Source of the DNA: Bacteroidia bacterium
GTDB lineage: Bacteria > Bacteroidota > Bacteroidia > Flavobacteriales > Flavobacteriaceae
DNA: 64,000 nt
NCBI GenBank assembly: GCA_030427735.1
Contig: JAUIBP010000004.1
Span: 186,001-250,000, forward strand
Direction: 5' to 3'
Below the pieces are notes generated by a model, which saw only the letters and a list, made by a program, of their open reading frames with translations, ran no database searches and had not been told where the DNA came from. This document shows, one piece after another, positions 1 through 10,291 of the stretch; the stretch's first letter is position 1; each line of letters begins with the position of its first letter. A program made the position numbers and the translations under genes.

Positions 1-15
1 GGTTAAAAGATGCAA

Positions 16-43
16 AAAGCTTCCTGTAAAGGGAGCTTTTTTT
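16..43 (+). terminator. Intrinsic terminator of an upstream gene
   Basis: A 9-bp stem (16-24 with 31-39, one T-G wobble), a 6-nt loop and a run of seven T form a classical rho-independent terminator. It lies just inside the window edge and must end a plus-strand transcript that starts outside. The first 15 bases are too short to assign to a gene. Confidence 0.75.
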
Positions 44-84
44 GTTTAATATATTATTTTCGGCTAAAACTCGTTAGTTATAAA

Positions 85-92
85 TATATTTG
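85..92 (+). promoter_or_regulatory. Candidate promoter -7 element for porZ
   Basis: TATATTTG matches the Bacteroidota -7 consensus TAnnTTTG and lies 18 bp before the porZ start codon. No clear TTG -33 box is visible at the usual distance, so this is a partial match. Confidence 0.4.
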
Positions 93-110
93 AAACATTA
101 ATCGTTATTT

Positions 111-2459
111 ATGTTTAAACGAATACTTATAACCATTCTATTTTTTAGCTCTTTGGTATCGCAGTCTCAAGATTTTTCGGCGCTTTGGGAAGGGCATTTT
201 TCATATTATAATATTAAAGATGTAAAAGTTAGCGGCGATAAAATTTTTGCAGCTTCGGAAAATGCTATTTTTACTCTAGATGTTGTAACTAACGAAATAT
301 CAACCTTATCTACCATAGAGGGGTTGGCCGGTGCAAGTATATCTACCATACATTATAGTGCAGATTTTGGGGCGTTGATTGTGGGGTACGAAAATGGTTT
401 GATAGAAATTGTGCTCGATGGTGAATCGAATGTTTTAAGTGTAGTAGATATTTTAGAAAAACCTACAATTCCACCAACGAGTAAGCGCGTCAATCAATTT
501 AACGAATCTGATGGACTCCTGTATATTGCAACAAATTATGGTATTTCTGTTTACGATTTAAGCCGATTGGAGTTTGGGGATACATATTACATTGGGCCTT
601 CGGGTACGCAAATTGTAGTTAGCGAAACAGCTGTGGCCAACGGTTATATTTACGCTGCCTGCCAAAACGGATCTGGAATTATGAGGGCAGAAGTGGCTAA
701 TAGCAATTTAATAGACTACAATCAATGGAGTCAGATTACTACAGGTAATTTTTCGGCTATAACTGAAGTTGCTTCAAATTTATATGCTTTAAACACAACC
801 AGAACCCTGTTTAGGGTTACCGATTCCAGTATTTCTAGTGTATATCAATATGCAGAAATGCCTGAAGATGTAGAGTCTGCTAACGATTATCTAATAGTAA
901 CAACAAGTAAGAATGTGTTTTTGTATACTGGCACCTTCTCGAAAGTGGCCGAAGTTGGGGTTAATACATTGTTTTCAACTAACTATACTTCTGCAGTAAC
1001 AGATGGTACAAATTTCTATATTGGTACAAACAGTTTAGGGCTTTTAAAAAGTCCTATTAGCAGTCCTACGGCTTTCGAAGCTATTCGTCCAGATGGTCCT
1101 TTAATGAATGCAGGTTTTTCGGTTGAAGCCGAGTATAATCAGGTATGGTTAACATTTGGCGATTATACCGCAACATACAATCCGTCGCCACTGCGTTTAA
1201 GAGGGGTAAGCCATTACAGTAACGGAGAATGGCGCAACATCCCTTCCGATAGTGTTTTAGGTGCTAGAGATCTTAATGCAATAGCAATTAATCCTAATAA
1301 AATAAATCAAGTTTTTATAAGCTCTTTTAACGATGGTATTTTAGAAGTAGATAGAGACGAAGCTACTATGTTGTACAACGCGTCTAATAGCGCTTTGGAG
1401 TCGTTAGAAGATCCGAATGCGCCAAATTATACAAGTATAAGAGTGAGTGCTTCCGCCTTTGATAACGAAGGACTGTTGTGGTCGTTAACAGGGAGAAATT
1501 TAAGTCCGTTAAAATCCTATAATCCAGATAATGGGCAATGGCGTTCATATAGCTTTGGAGGTCTATTTTCCGACGGTTTTAACGGGGAATGGGGGTTTTG
1601 CGATTTAGAAATTGATAATGCTGGTGTGGTTTGGACAGGTGGTTACGTTAACGGTTTAATGGGCTACGATTACAATAATGGTTCGCCACGAATAAAAAGC
1701 CTCAGCGAAGACACGCAAAATATGCCTTCTTCGGTAGTGTCGGCAGTTGCTGTCGATAATAGAAACCAGGTTTGGATTGGTACCATTAGAGGACTTCGAG
1801 TGCTATACAATACGGCTAACTTTTTTGCAAACGATAATATCCAAGCAAGTGAAATTGTTATTCTAGACGACGGCATTCCTAAGGAATTACTAGCGCTACA
1901 ATATATTACAGATATAGAAGTAGATGGCTCTAATAATAAATGGATTTCTACAGTTGGTTCTGGCTTGTTTTATTTTTCGCCAGATGGCCAAGAAACCATA
2001 TATCATTTTACTACCGAAAATTCACCTTTACCGTCTAACGATATTGTTGATGTTAGTATAGACAGTTCTAACGGAAAAGTGTTTATCGCCACGAATAATG
2101 GCATGGTAGCATTTAATTCTGGAAGTTCTAAAGCCACCGAAGATTTTACCGATGCCTTTGTATATCCCAACCCTGTACGCCCTCATTTTAATATTACAGA
2201 GGAAAAAGTGAAAATTAAAGGTATTACCGATAATGTGAATATTAAAATTACCGATGTAGAAGGCAATCTAGTAGCCGAAGCCCAATCTAATGTAAATTTA
2301 AGGTACAATGGTTATAATTTGGAAATTGATGGTGGAATAGCATATTGGAATGGTAAAAATTTAGCCAATAATGTTGTGCGATCGGGTGTGTATTTAATCA
2401 TGTTGTCCGATCTAGATACTTTCGAGACCAAAGTGTTAAAGGTTATGGTTGTAAGATAA
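111..2459 (+). CDS. porZ: PorZ-like beta-propeller protein of the type IX secretion system
   Basis: The 782-residue protein starts with a signal peptide of about 20 residues and continues as repeated propeller blades of the two-component-regulator/PorZ type. It ends with a C-terminal domain that begins with a YPNP motif near residue 685 and closes with a basic tail, as in type IX sorting domains. In the family, PorZ is a surface-exposed part of the attachment complex that handles the anionic lipopolysaccharide used to anchor secreted cargo. The stop codon overlaps the recO start by one base (TAATG), and a porZ-recO pair is common in flavobacteria. The assignment rests on length, architecture and neighbour; a generic propeller protein with a sorting signal is the alternative. 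Confidence 0.8.
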   Translation: MFKRILITILFFSSLVSQSQDFSALWEGHFSYYNIKDVKVSGDKIFAASENAIFTLDVVTNEISTLSTIEGLAGASISTIHYSADFGALIVGYENGLIEIVLDGESNVLSVVDILEKPTIPPTSKRVNQFNESDGLLYIATNYGISVYDLSRLEFGDTYYIGPSGTQIVVSETAVANGYIYAACQNGSGIMRAEVANSNLIDYNQWSQITTGNFSAITEVASNLYALNTTRTLFRVTDSSISSVYQYAEMPEDVESANDYLIVTTSKNVFLYTGTFSKVAEVGVNTLFSTNYTSAVTDGTNFYIGTNSLGLLKSPISSPTAFEAIRPDGPLMNAGFSVEAEYNQVWLTFGDYTATYNPSPLRLRGVSHYSNGEWRNIPSDSVLGARDLNAIAINPNKINQVFISSFNDGILEVDRDEATMLYNASNSALESLEDPNAPNYTSIRVSASAFDNEGLLWSLTGRNLSPLKSYNPDNGQWRSYSFGGLFSDGFNGEWGFCDLEIDNAGVVWTGGYVNGLMGYDYNNGSPRIKSLSEDTQNMPSSVVSAVAVDNRNQVWIGTIRGLRVLYNTANFFANDNIQASEIVILDDGIPKELLALQYITDIEVDGSNNKWISTVGSGLFYFSPDGQETIYHFTTENSPLPSNDIVDVSIDSSNGKVFIATNNGMVAFNSGSSKATEDFTDAFVYPNPVRPHFNITEEKVKIKGITDNVNIKITDVEGNLVAEAQSNVNLRYNGYNLEIDGGIAYWNGKNLANNVVRSGVYLIMLSDLDTFETKVLKVMVVR

Positions 2460-3178
2460 TGTTTTACACAACCAACGCCATAGTATTATCTAAATTAAAG
2501 TATCGCGATAACGACCTTATTGTAAGTTGTTATACTCAGGATTTTGGGGTGTTAAGTTTTTTGCTTCGGGGTGTTTTAAAAAGTAAAAAAGGGAATACTA
2601 AAATAGCGTATTTTCAGTTGCTGTCTCAAATACAAATAGTAATAGATTACAAGCCAAACAGAGCTTTACACACAATAAAGGAGGTTAAAATCAATACATT
2701 TTATACCTCGTTGCACACGCAGGTTGTAAAAAGTACTATTGTAATGTTTTTGGCCGATGTGCTTACTATGGCTTTAAAAGAAGAAGAGTCTAATTTAGAG
2801 TTGTTTTCGTTTTTAGAGCAGAAATTAGACTGGTTGGACAAGCATGAGAAAATTTCTAATTTTCACTTATTGTTTTTGCTTCAACTTACCAAATATTTAG
2901 GATTTTATCCTGATACATCTCTCGTGGAGTTTCCGTACTTTAATTTAAGTTCTGGCTTATTCGAAAATAAACCTTATGGGAAATATTCTGTTTCCGATGA
3001 GAATCTGGAGTTTTTAAAATTGTTTTTGGGCATAATTTTTGATGATGTAGCCACGATTAAGATGACCGCAAAACAAAGGCAACGTTTTTTAGACATGTTG
3101 CTATTGTTTTACGAACTGCATTTAGGCCATTTTAAAAAACCTAAATCGCTGGCTGTTTTTAGTCAAGTTTTTAGCTAA
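2459..3178 (+). CDS. recO: DNA repair protein RecO
   Basis: The 239-residue protein begins with the RecO OB-fold (ttNAIVLSKLKYRDNDLIVSCYT-like start, basic loop near residues 40-47) and continues with the helical domain. RecO works with RecR to load RecA onto SSB-coated single-stranded DNA in gap repair. Length is normal for the family. The CxxC zinc-finger pattern of some RecO proteins is not seen in the C-terminal part, which is usual in this phylum. The start overlaps the porZ stop by one base, so translation is probably coupled. The next gene follows after 19 bp and may be cotranscribed. Confidence 0.9.
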   Translation: MFYTTNAIVLSKLKYRDNDLIVSCYTQDFGVLSFLLRGVLKSKKGNTKIAYFQLLSQIQIVIDYKPNRALHTIKEVKINTFYTSLHTQVVKSTIVMFLADVLTMALKEEESNLELFSFLEQKLDWLDKHEKISNFHLLFLLQLTKYLGFYPDTSLVEFPYFNLSSGLFENKPYGKYSVSDENLEFLKLFLGIIFDDVATIKMTAKQRQRFLDMLLLFYELHLGHFKKPKSLAVFSQVFS

Positions 3179-3197
3179 CAACCCATTATCAAACTTT

Positions 3198-5609
3198 ATG
3201 AAACAAAAATTACTGCTAGGTTTAGGCCTTTTATGTTCAATTATTTCTTACGCACAAAACATTCAAGTATTAAATAGGCAAACAGAAGAAGCCATATCGG
3301 GAGTCGCTGTTTTTAATGCAGATAAATCAAAAAGTACAATTTCAGACTTCGACGGGGTAATTTATATCGAAAATTTTAATGCTACAGAAACCATTTATTT
3401 TAGACATTTATCTTTTCAAGAATTCAGCATAGAAAAATCTAAAATTAAGGATGCCCAAATTATTTATCTGGAACCTATTACCCAAGGCTTAGACGAGGTG
3501 GTGCTTTCGGCTTCTAAATTTAAACAGGACAAACGCGATATTCCGCAAAAAGTAGTTTCTATTACCGCATCAGAAATAGAATTCGATACTCCGCAAACCA
3601 GTGCCGATTTATTAACCAATACAGGTAATGTATTTATTCAAAAAAGTCAGTTGGGTGGTGGTAGCCCGATGATTCGTGGTTTGTCAACCAATCGTTTATT
3701 AATTACGGTAGATGGTGTTAGAATGAATAATGCTATTTTTAGAGGGGGAAATTTACAGAATGTTATTTCTATAGATCCTTTTTCGATACAAAACACCGAG
3801 GTTATTTTAGGCGCAGGTTCTGTAGTTTATGGTAGCGATGCCATTGGTGGCGTTATGGGGTTTTATACTAAAAATGCAACATTGTCTTACAATGACGCGA
3901 TGGAGTTTAGCGGAAATGCTATCGCAAGATACTCGTCGGCAAATCAAGAGAAAACAGGACATGTCGATTTTAATATTGGCTTAAAAAAATGGGCTTTTTT
4001 AACCAGTGTAAGTTATACCGATTTTGATGATTTAAGAATGGGAAGTCACGGTCCAGACGATTATTTAAGGCCAGAATATGTGGTTACCGAAAACGGACAA
4101 GATATTACCGTTCAGAATTCAAATCCTAAAGTGCAAGTGCCAACAGGGTACAACCAAATAAATGTTATGCAAAAAGTGCGTTTTGAGCCTAAAAACGATT
4201 TAACTTTCGATTTAGGTTTGCATTATTCTACAACATCCGATTATTCCAGATACGACAGACTTTTACGCTATCGCGGAGACGAGTTAAGATCTGCCGAATG
4301 GAATTATGGGCCGCAGCGCTGGTTTATGTCTAATTTACAAATCGCAAAGCTGAGCAAACATTCTGTATTGTACGATAAAGTTCAGGTGAATTTAGCATAT
4401 CAAAACTTTCAGGAAAGTCGTATCGATAGAAATTACCAATCGCCAATTCGAAGTACTACCGAAGAAAAAGTAGATGCCCTTTCCGCCAATATAGATTTTG
4501 AAAAACAATTGAGCTTAAAAACGGAATTGTTTTATGGTTTAGAGTATGTGTATAATAAAATTCATTCGTTTGGGGAAGAAGAAAATATCGAGACGAATGA
4601 AGTTCTTGCTGCCATAACAAGGTACCCAAATGGTTCCTACTGGCAATCAATGTCGGCATACACCAGTATAAAATACAAAGCAAATAAGCAGTTTGTACTA
4701 CAAACGGGACTGCGTTATAATCATGTTATTTCGCATGCTAATTTTGAAGCTAACAACAATTTTTTGTACCTGCCATTTAACGATGCCCAAATTAACACTG
4801 GAGCGTTAACAGGTACTGCGGGTGTAAGCTGGATCCCATCAGATTTAATTCAGTGGCGACTTCATTTTTCTACTGCATTTAGAGCGCCAAATATAGACGA
4901 TATAGGTAAGGTCTTCGATTCGGAACCTGGTGCTTTAGTAGTGCCTAACGACAATATAGACCCAGAATATGCCTATACAGGAGAGCTAGGTGTGCGTTTA
5001 AATTTCGAGAATATTGTTGTTGTAAATGCAGCGACTTACTACACGTTTCTGGACAATGCTTTGGTAAGACGAAACTTTACCATTAACGGAGAAGAATACT
5101 TAATTTACGATGGCGAGAATAGCAGAATCCAAGCCATACAAAATGCTGCCGAGGCCAGAATTTATGGTTTTGAAGCCGGATTAGAAGTAAATTTCAGTAA
5201 AACATTACAATTAACATCGCAATACAATATTGTTGGAGGTTACGAGCTAGAAGAAGATGAAAAGCTGCCACTACGCCACGCCGCGCCTCAGTTTGGCGAT
5301 GCGCATCTTATCTGGACATATAATGCTTTTAAAGTTGACGGATTTGTAATGTACAACGGAGAATTGTCTAACGACCAATTAGCACCTTCGGAAACAGAAA
5401 AGGATTATATGTACGCGCTAGACGATGAACGCAACCCGTATGCGCCATCCTGGTACACTTTAAATTTAAGAACGCAGTATCAAATATCTCCCGCGTTTAC
5501 GCTTACAGCTAGTTTAGAAAATATTACAGATCAGCGTTACCGGCCATATTCGTCTGGAATTTCAGGAGCTGGAAGAAATGCAATTGTAGCTGTAAAGTAT
5601 AACTTTTAG
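3198..5609 (+). CDS. TonB-dependent receptor, heme/hemoglobin-receptor type
   Basis: This 803-residue outer-membrane receptor has a signal peptide ending in SYAQ, a carboxypeptidase-D-like beta-sandwich (about 22-95), a TonB-box-like LDEVVLSAS segment (about residue 100), a plug domain with GGSPMIRGL and DGVRMNNAI, and a 22-strand barrel ending in an aromatic residue (F). The plug motifs and the barrel stretch AFRAPNIDD...VPNDNIDPEYA resemble the hemoglobin/lactoferrin receptor family, so heme or an iron complex is the likely substrate. That is inferred from family resemblance; no Fur box or heme-utilisation neighbour supports it here. It converges on the 1334-residue protein with only 30 bp between, and no clear terminator is seen there. 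Confidence 0.8.
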   Translation: MKQKLLLGLGLLCSIISYAQNIQVLNRQTEEAISGVAVFNADKSKSTISDFDGVIYIENFNATETIYFRHLSFQEFSIEKSKIKDAQIIYLEPITQGLDEVVLSASKFKQDKRDIPQKVVSITASEIEFDTPQTSADLLTNTGNVFIQKSQLGGGSPMIRGLSTNRLLITVDGVRMNNAIFRGGNLQNVISIDPFSIQNTEVILGAGSVVYGSDAIGGVMGFYTKNATLSYNDAMEFSGNAIARYSSANQEKTGHVDFNIGLKKWAFLTSVSYTDFDDLRMGSHGPDDYLRPEYVVTENGQDITVQNSNPKVQVPTGYNQINVMQKVRFEPKNDLTFDLGLHYSTTSDYSRYDRLLRYRGDELRSAEWNYGPQRWFMSNLQIAKLSKHSVLYDKVQVNLAYQNFQESRIDRNYQSPIRSTTEEKVDALSANIDFEKQLSLKTELFYGLEYVYNKIHSFGEEENIETNEVLAAITRYPNGSYWQSMSAYTSIKYKANKQFVLQTGLRYNHVISHANFEANNNFLYLPFNDAQINTGALTGTAGVSWIPSDLIQWRLHFSTAFRAPNIDDIGKVFDSEPGALVVPNDNIDPEYAYTGELGVRLNFENIVVVNAATYYTFLDNALVRRNFTINGEEYLIYDGENSRIQAIQNAAEARIYGFEAGLEVNFSKTLQLTSQYNIVGGYELEEDEKLPLRHAAPQFGDAHLIWTYNAFKVDGFVMYNGELSNDQLAPSETEKDYMYALDDERNPYAPSWYTLNLRTQYQISPAFTLTASLENITDQRYRPYSSGISGAGRNAIVAVKYNF

Positions 5610-5639
5610 GCGATTGTTTTATTCCGAAACTAAAACGTA

Positions 5640-8600
5640 CTACCTGAGGAGTAATTTCTTGTGTATTACGTTTCCGTTAGTTAAAGTGACAGCTGCAATT
5701 ATGGGAATGGATTGTAATGAAGAGAGGTTGAAAATAGGTTTCTGTTGTATTTGATTAAAGGTTGAGAGGGTTCTGCCTAAGGTATCAAATATTGTAATCT
5801 GTTTTATCTGAAGCGCATCGGAATGTAATTTGAAATACGTCTGTTGAGTGTCTATTTGTATAATCTCTAGAAAATTGTCGCTTTTTAAATCGTTGACACC
5901 TAAAGTTGCTGTTTTGAAAACAATCTCGAATCTAGAAGGGAAATCGCCGCGATCTGAAATGAATTTGTATGCGCCTTGTTTAAGGTCGTGGTAAGTGTTT
6001 GTAAAATGGTCTTTTAAGTAAATCGGGTTTTGTTCGAAAAAATTGCCTTCAAAATCATCAATATCTAAACTGAAAATGGTTGGCGTTTCTATTGCGTTGT
6101 AAAAGCCTAAAGCAATATTTTCGTCTTGCGACAGACTCGATTTTGATTTACCTTGAATAACGAGTTTTACATCGGTATTTGGAATTGTGGTATATAATTT
6201 CGCATAATGGGTGTCGTTAATAATGGTATTTACATCAAAATAACTTCCATCATAAGTATCGGTCGCATTGGGTAAATATCCAATTAAGGTCTGACTGAAA
6301 ATAGCATTGTCCGAGGTTAGATTAATCCAAATTTTAGGGGTTACTTCCGATTTAAAAAATTGTGTGTTTTCCGAAGTTACCCGCATTTGGTTATTAAATA
6401 AAACTGTAGCGGTATTGGTGTGAAAAGCATCCGAAAATTTCACGAAAAATCCTTGGCAAGAAGGTATAAACCGATTGGGTTTTTGCCCCGAACCTTCTTG
6501 AGCAGCTACAGTACCCGTGCCGTTAATTATGGCATAGTCGGACGGGCTAAAATTATAAACATCATTACCGTTGAAGGATTTTGAAGGCGGCGTATCTTGA
6601 GACCATAGGTAAATAACACCCTCTAGAGGCTGATTTGGTGTAGCTGCGCTATAAACGTTAGCATTAAAAAAAGCATCGGCACTGATGGCCGAAGGATAAG
6701 GGTTTCCAATTAAATTCCAATTGTTGTCGTCTGTCGATTCATCATTACGTGTAACAGGCGTGTGAATAATTCCATTGTTAAAATTTCCCGAAAACGAGTA
6801 GGTATAGTGCATGCCAGCTGTAAAGTTGTTGTCGGTATGGGTAGCGGCATAACCTACACCAGCTTGTAAATAATCGGTTTTAGTTATGGTTTCTCCAGTA
6901 GCAATGGGTTGCCAATCGTCTCCGTTATCATCTACATCATCTTGACCTAACGTTTGTGTGTTATCGTTATTTTCTTCTTTGTAAAGATCTGCAAAGCGGC
7001 TTGCATCAAACCAAAACAGGCGTTTGGAATTATTGAAAGCGTTGGCAAATGTTTCGTTTACAACTGGAGTGCTCCAATAGGTATATTCGTACCAAGCGTT
7101 TAAAATTGCGGTTTCTTTTTCTACGAGTATGGTTCCATTATTAGTTGGAGTCGTTGTATCGTTTTCTTGTACAAACGAGCCCTTATTTTTTACAATTAAT
7201 GTGCCTTCTACAATCAAGTTGTGGTGTATTTTGGTGTAATGTTCGGCATTTATAGTTAAAGTAACATCTTCGGGAATATACAAACTACAGCAGTTTAAAT
7301 TGCCGTGTGTTTGGGTGTTAAAGTTACTGTTTAAAATAGTAATGGCAGATTCGTCTGCTTCCGAATTCACCCAATTCCCATCATGCCATTCGCTTGTTTT
7401 TAGGTCGATTGCAATGCTTTTAGAGGCCGTGTAGCAGAGGTTATTATCTTCTAAAACACGACAGTAATATTGGTTGCCATCAACTAAAGCTGTGTTTAAA
7501 ATGTGAAGCGATGAGGTTTGCGTCCCTTGGTAGTTGTCGTTGTCGTGTATTATATTCCAAGTATTAGAATGTTTTAAATTTTCGTACCATTGATAGTTTA
7601 AGGAAGTCGCGTCGGTAACGCCTTCATTTGCCGTAACGATGAAGGTGTCGGTTAGTTTGCAACTAGATGGTGTGGTTTCGGTCTGTAGCGTAATGTTAGG
7701 CGGAATACCAACCGAAAAATCATAAATCCCGATGTCGGTATAATCTACAGTTTTAAAAGCGTACCAGTCGTTCGCTTGCCAGGAAGTAGAGGGTAGGTTA
7801 GACAGGGTGTTTTTACGTCTGTAAGTGTATCCTCTATCGGAAACTGTAAATGTGTTCCCAGTCGCATCGCCCCAAACATCTATGGGTTCTCCTTGATATA
7901 AAAGACGAATATGGTCGTTATTATTAATGCCCACGGCATTACTAATATGCTGTGCTGTAACGGTGGCATGCTCTTGGTTGGCATCGGTGGCGCCAAAGGC
8001 AATAAGGTAAGTGTCTTGGTGATTTAGCGAGCCATCTAGTGCAAGGGTTCTAGTGGTGTCTTCGCCATTGTATATAATTTCTACGGTGTAATCTTCAAGG
8101 TTAATGGGTGTTCCTGTGCCATTGTATATCTCGATATAGGAATGCGATCCTGTAGGATGATCGGTAATTTCACTAATGAAGAGTTGTGTGGGTGTATTGC
8201 CATTGTCGCCTTTACAAGCCGTAGAATTTCTGGAAATCACATCGAAATTTGTAGACATGCTGCATCCGAGATTATTGGTGATGTTCAGGTTCCCAGATGT
8301 TGCGTTTTCTGGTAAAGTGACTTCTATTTGTGTGTCCGTAATAACATTTACGTTAGCAGAAATGCCATTAATATCTGCCGTGGTCTCATTACCAAAATTG
8401 GCGCTAGTAATGGTTATTACCGTTCCTGGCGGGCCAGTATCTGGCATAATGTTTGGCAAAGTAGCAACACAGGTACCTGTGCCTTCTACGCTAAAGGTGT
8501 ATGGATTTTCGTCTGCATCATTGTTTGTAATACTAATAACACTAGAACGAGTTCCTGAGGTTTGTGGAGAAAATTCGATGTCGAAAGTGATTTTGGTATT

Positions 8601-9644
8601 TGGAGGAATTATTTGGTTACTCGGGGTGTTAATGAGTTTAAATTCAGTAGCGTTTGAAGAATTTATAGTACCAATAGTCAAATCTGCTGTGCCTTCGTTA
8701 TGAATGTAGTAGGTTTTGGGTTGCGAGGTTTCGTTAATGGCTGTCGAAGCAAAAATAGTATTGTAACCAATACTGGCATTCGCTCCCGATGGAATGGAGT
8801 TTTCGGTATTACGTTCCACATCAATTTCTGGTGAAGGCGCTATGGCTGTTCCTGATAATTGGATCTGGCACATGCCTTCATCGGCATCTGAATTTATAAT
8901 GGAAATGATGTTATTAAAGGCACCTGCGCTATCCGAGGAAAAACGAATGCGAAGTAGCTGTGCTTCATCAGGTGCAATTTGTATTGGCGCCGTGACATTT
9001 GAAATACTAAAGGGCTCAGAAATTTGTATGTCGGAAATGTCTAAGTCTACATCGCCTGTATTTTTTAATGTAATTGTTTTTTCTGCAGTTTCCGAAGTTA
9101 AAATATCATCAAAATGCAAGGTATATCCACAGTTTTGTAGCGTGTTGTTTTCGTCTATAAGTTGTAATTCTGGTGCGTTGCTAGCAGAACAATATACGGT
9201 TACATCATCTAAATAATAGGAGCCGGCAGAACGCTCGGACATGATTATTCTTAAATAATACATACCCTCTAAATTTAAGTTTACAGAAAATAGGGTGTGT
9301 GCTTCGGAAACTGCATCTACCGTTATGGATTCGGCGGTTGTCCAACTGCCCGAAAGCGAAGTGCTGTATTGTATACTTAAAGTTCTATTGGATGCACTTG
9401 AGCTACGGCCAAGATAAAATGTTATGCTGTTTGGGTTGTTAATAGGGTTTTGAGTCGTAATATGGTCGTCTCTAGTGTTAAAACCAACGCCCATTCCTGT
9501 TACGCCTGCACTAGAATTTATGTAAGTTTCATAACTTGTCCAATTACCGTAGTCGGTATTAAAGTTATCAAATACACACTGCGCGTTACACCATAAAAAC
9601 GCTTCGCATATTAGAAAGCCTGAAAGAATGTATTTTTTTGTCAT
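5640..9644 (-). CDS. Large secreted multidomain protein with choice-of-anchor-D, TIG and lamin-tail domains
   Basis: The 1334-residue protein has a signal peptide ending in CNAQ. An N-terminal carbohydrate-binding-like region is followed by two ASPM/SPD-2/Hydin-type repeats (roughly residues 165-390) with the typical ITLKNTGDVDL and YIHNEGTADL cores. Next come an IPT/TIG-like domain (about 393-470), a lamin-tail domain (about 485-590, with ISEITDHPTGSHSYIEIYNG), an Ig-like stretch, and a long region of the type found in large flavobacterial surface proteins. The last 80 residues resemble a type IX sorting domain (FDTLGRTLSTFN, final basic KKLLLR). No catalytic domain is visible, so an adhesive or structural surface role is inferred. 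It is flanked by convergent and divergent genes and is probably monocistronic. Confidence 0.75.
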   Translation of the reverse strand: MTKKYILSGFLICEAFLWCNAQCVFDNFNTDYGNWTSYETYINSSAGVTGMGVGFNTRDDHITTQNPINNPNSITFYLGRSSSASNRTLSIQYSTSLSGSWTTAESITVDAVSEAHTLFSVNLNLEGMYYLRIIMSERSAGSYYLDDVTVYCSASNAPELQLIDENNTLQNCGYTLHFDDILTSETAEKTITLKNTGDVDLDISDIQISEPFSISNVTAPIQIAPDEAQLLRIRFSSDSAGAFNNIISIINSDADEGMCQIQLSGTAIAPSPEIDVERNTENSIPSGANASIGYNTIFASTAINETSQPKTYYIHNEGTADLTIGTINSSNATEFKLINTPSNQIIPPNTKITFDIEFSPQTSGTRSSVISITNNDADENPYTFSVEGTGTCVATLPNIMPDTGPPGTVITITSANFGNETTADINGISANVNVITDTQIEVTLPENATSGNLNITNNLGCSMSTNFDVISRNSTACKGDNGNTPTQLFISEITDHPTGSHSYIEIYNGTGTPINLEDYTVEIIYNGEDTTRTLALDGSLNHQDTYLIAFGATDANQEHATVTAQHISNAVGINNNDHIRLLYQGEPIDVWGDATGNTFTVSDRGYTYRRKNTLSNLPSTSWQANDWYAFKTVDYTDIGIYDFSVGIPPNITLQTETTPSSCKLTDTFIVTANEGVTDATSLNYQWYENLKHSNTWNIIHDNDNYQGTQTSSLHILNTALVDGNQYYCRVLEDNNLCYTASKSIAIDLKTSEWHDGNWVNSEADESAITILNSNFNTQTHGNLNCCSLYIPEDVTLTINAEHYTKIHHNLIVEGTLIVKNKGSFVQENDTTTPTNNGTILVEKETAILNAWYEYTYWSTPVVNETFANAFNNSKRLFWFDASRFADLYKEENNDNTQTLGQDDVDDNGDDWQPIATGETITKTDYLQAGVGYAATHTDNNFTAGMHYTYSFSGNFNNGIIHTPVTRNDESTDDNNWNLIGNPYPSAISADAFFNANVYSAATPNQPLEGVIYLWSQDTPPSKSFNGNDVYNFSPSDYAIINGTGTVAAQEGSGQKPNRFIPSCQGFFVKFSDAFHTNTATVLFNNQMRVTSENTQFFKSEVTPKIWINLTSDNAIFSQTLIGYLPNATDTYDGSYFDVNTIINDTHYAKLYTTIPNTDVKLVIQGKSKSSLSQDENIALGFYNAIETPTIFSLDIDDFEGNFFEQNPIYLKDHFTNTYHDLKQGAYKFISDRGDFPSRFEIVFKTATLGVNDLKSDNFLEIIQIDTQQTYFKLHSDALQIKQITIFDTLGRTLSTFNQIQQKPIFNLSSLQSIPIIAAVTLTNGNVIHKKLLLR

Positions 9645-9755
9645 GTTTAAATTGTAATTTAGATGCGTTGTAAAAATGGCTTATTAAGTTAGTGAACTTG
9701 TTGAAATTCAGAAACTTATATCGATACAAAAACACTGATCATCAAAAAAATACGT

Positions 9756-10229
9756 ATGAACACGTACAAAATTTACACTTTAGATGAAGCAAAACGTGCT
9801 TTGGAAAGGTATTGCGTATACCAAGAGCGTTGCCATAAAGAGGTGCGCCAAAAATTGTTCGATATGCGTATGATTCCTGAGGCTGTAGATGAAGTGGTTG
9901 TTCATTTGCTTCAGCATGATTTTTTAAATGAAGAACGATTTGCAAGAGCTTATGTAAGAGGAAAATTTAAACATAAGCATTGGGGGAGAGTGCGGCTGGT
10001 ACAAGAACTAAAACAAAAACAAATAAGTAAATTTAATATAGAATCTGCTCTTAAAGAACTAGACGATTTAGATTATTATGGTGCTTTTGAAGCTTTGGCA
10101 GCACAAAGATACCAACAAATTAAAGAGCCGAATACATATAAAAAACGAAAAAAACTAGCAGATTATTTGTTGTACAGAGGGTGGGAATCTGCTTTGGTTT
10201 ACGAGAAAGTAATCGAGTTAATACCTTAA
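9756..10229 (+). CDS. recX: Regulatory protein RecX
   Basis: This 157-residue protein matches RecX in length and pattern. Three-helix repeats contain the family stretches RYCVYQERCHKEVRQKL, HDFLNEERFARAYVRGK and WGRVRLVQELKQK. RecX binds RecA filaments and limits their extension. The gene stands alone, divergent from the large secreted protein and convergent with a DUF6646-like gene. It ends at a strong bidirectional terminator that starts within its stop codon. Confidence 0.92.
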   Translation: MNTYKIYTLDEAKRALERYCVYQERCHKEVRQKLFDMRMIPEAVDEVVVHLLQHDFLNEERFARAYVRGKFKHKHWGRVRLVQELKQKQISKFNIESALKELDDLDYYGAFEALAAQRYQQIKEPNTYKKRKKLADYLLYRGWESALVYEKVIELIP

Positions 10230-10272
10230 AAACAAAAGCGTTTCGGGAGGAGTCCAGAAACGCTTTTGTTTT
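10229..10272. terminator. Bidirectional terminator between recX and the DUF6646-like gene
   Basis: A perfect 16-bp inverted repeat (10229-10244 with 10257-10272) with a 12-nt loop has A-rich left and T-rich right flanks. It can terminate transcripts from both sides of this convergent pair. Confidence 0.9.
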
Positions 10273-10291
10273 ATTGTTAGGTTATGCTCAG

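Noticed and set aside
8176-8703. Long plus-strand frame opposite the 1334-residue protein, and similar frames at 8794-9216
   Set aside because: They are antisense to a gene with clear domains, have no signal or domain of their own, and reflect codon bias of the real gene.
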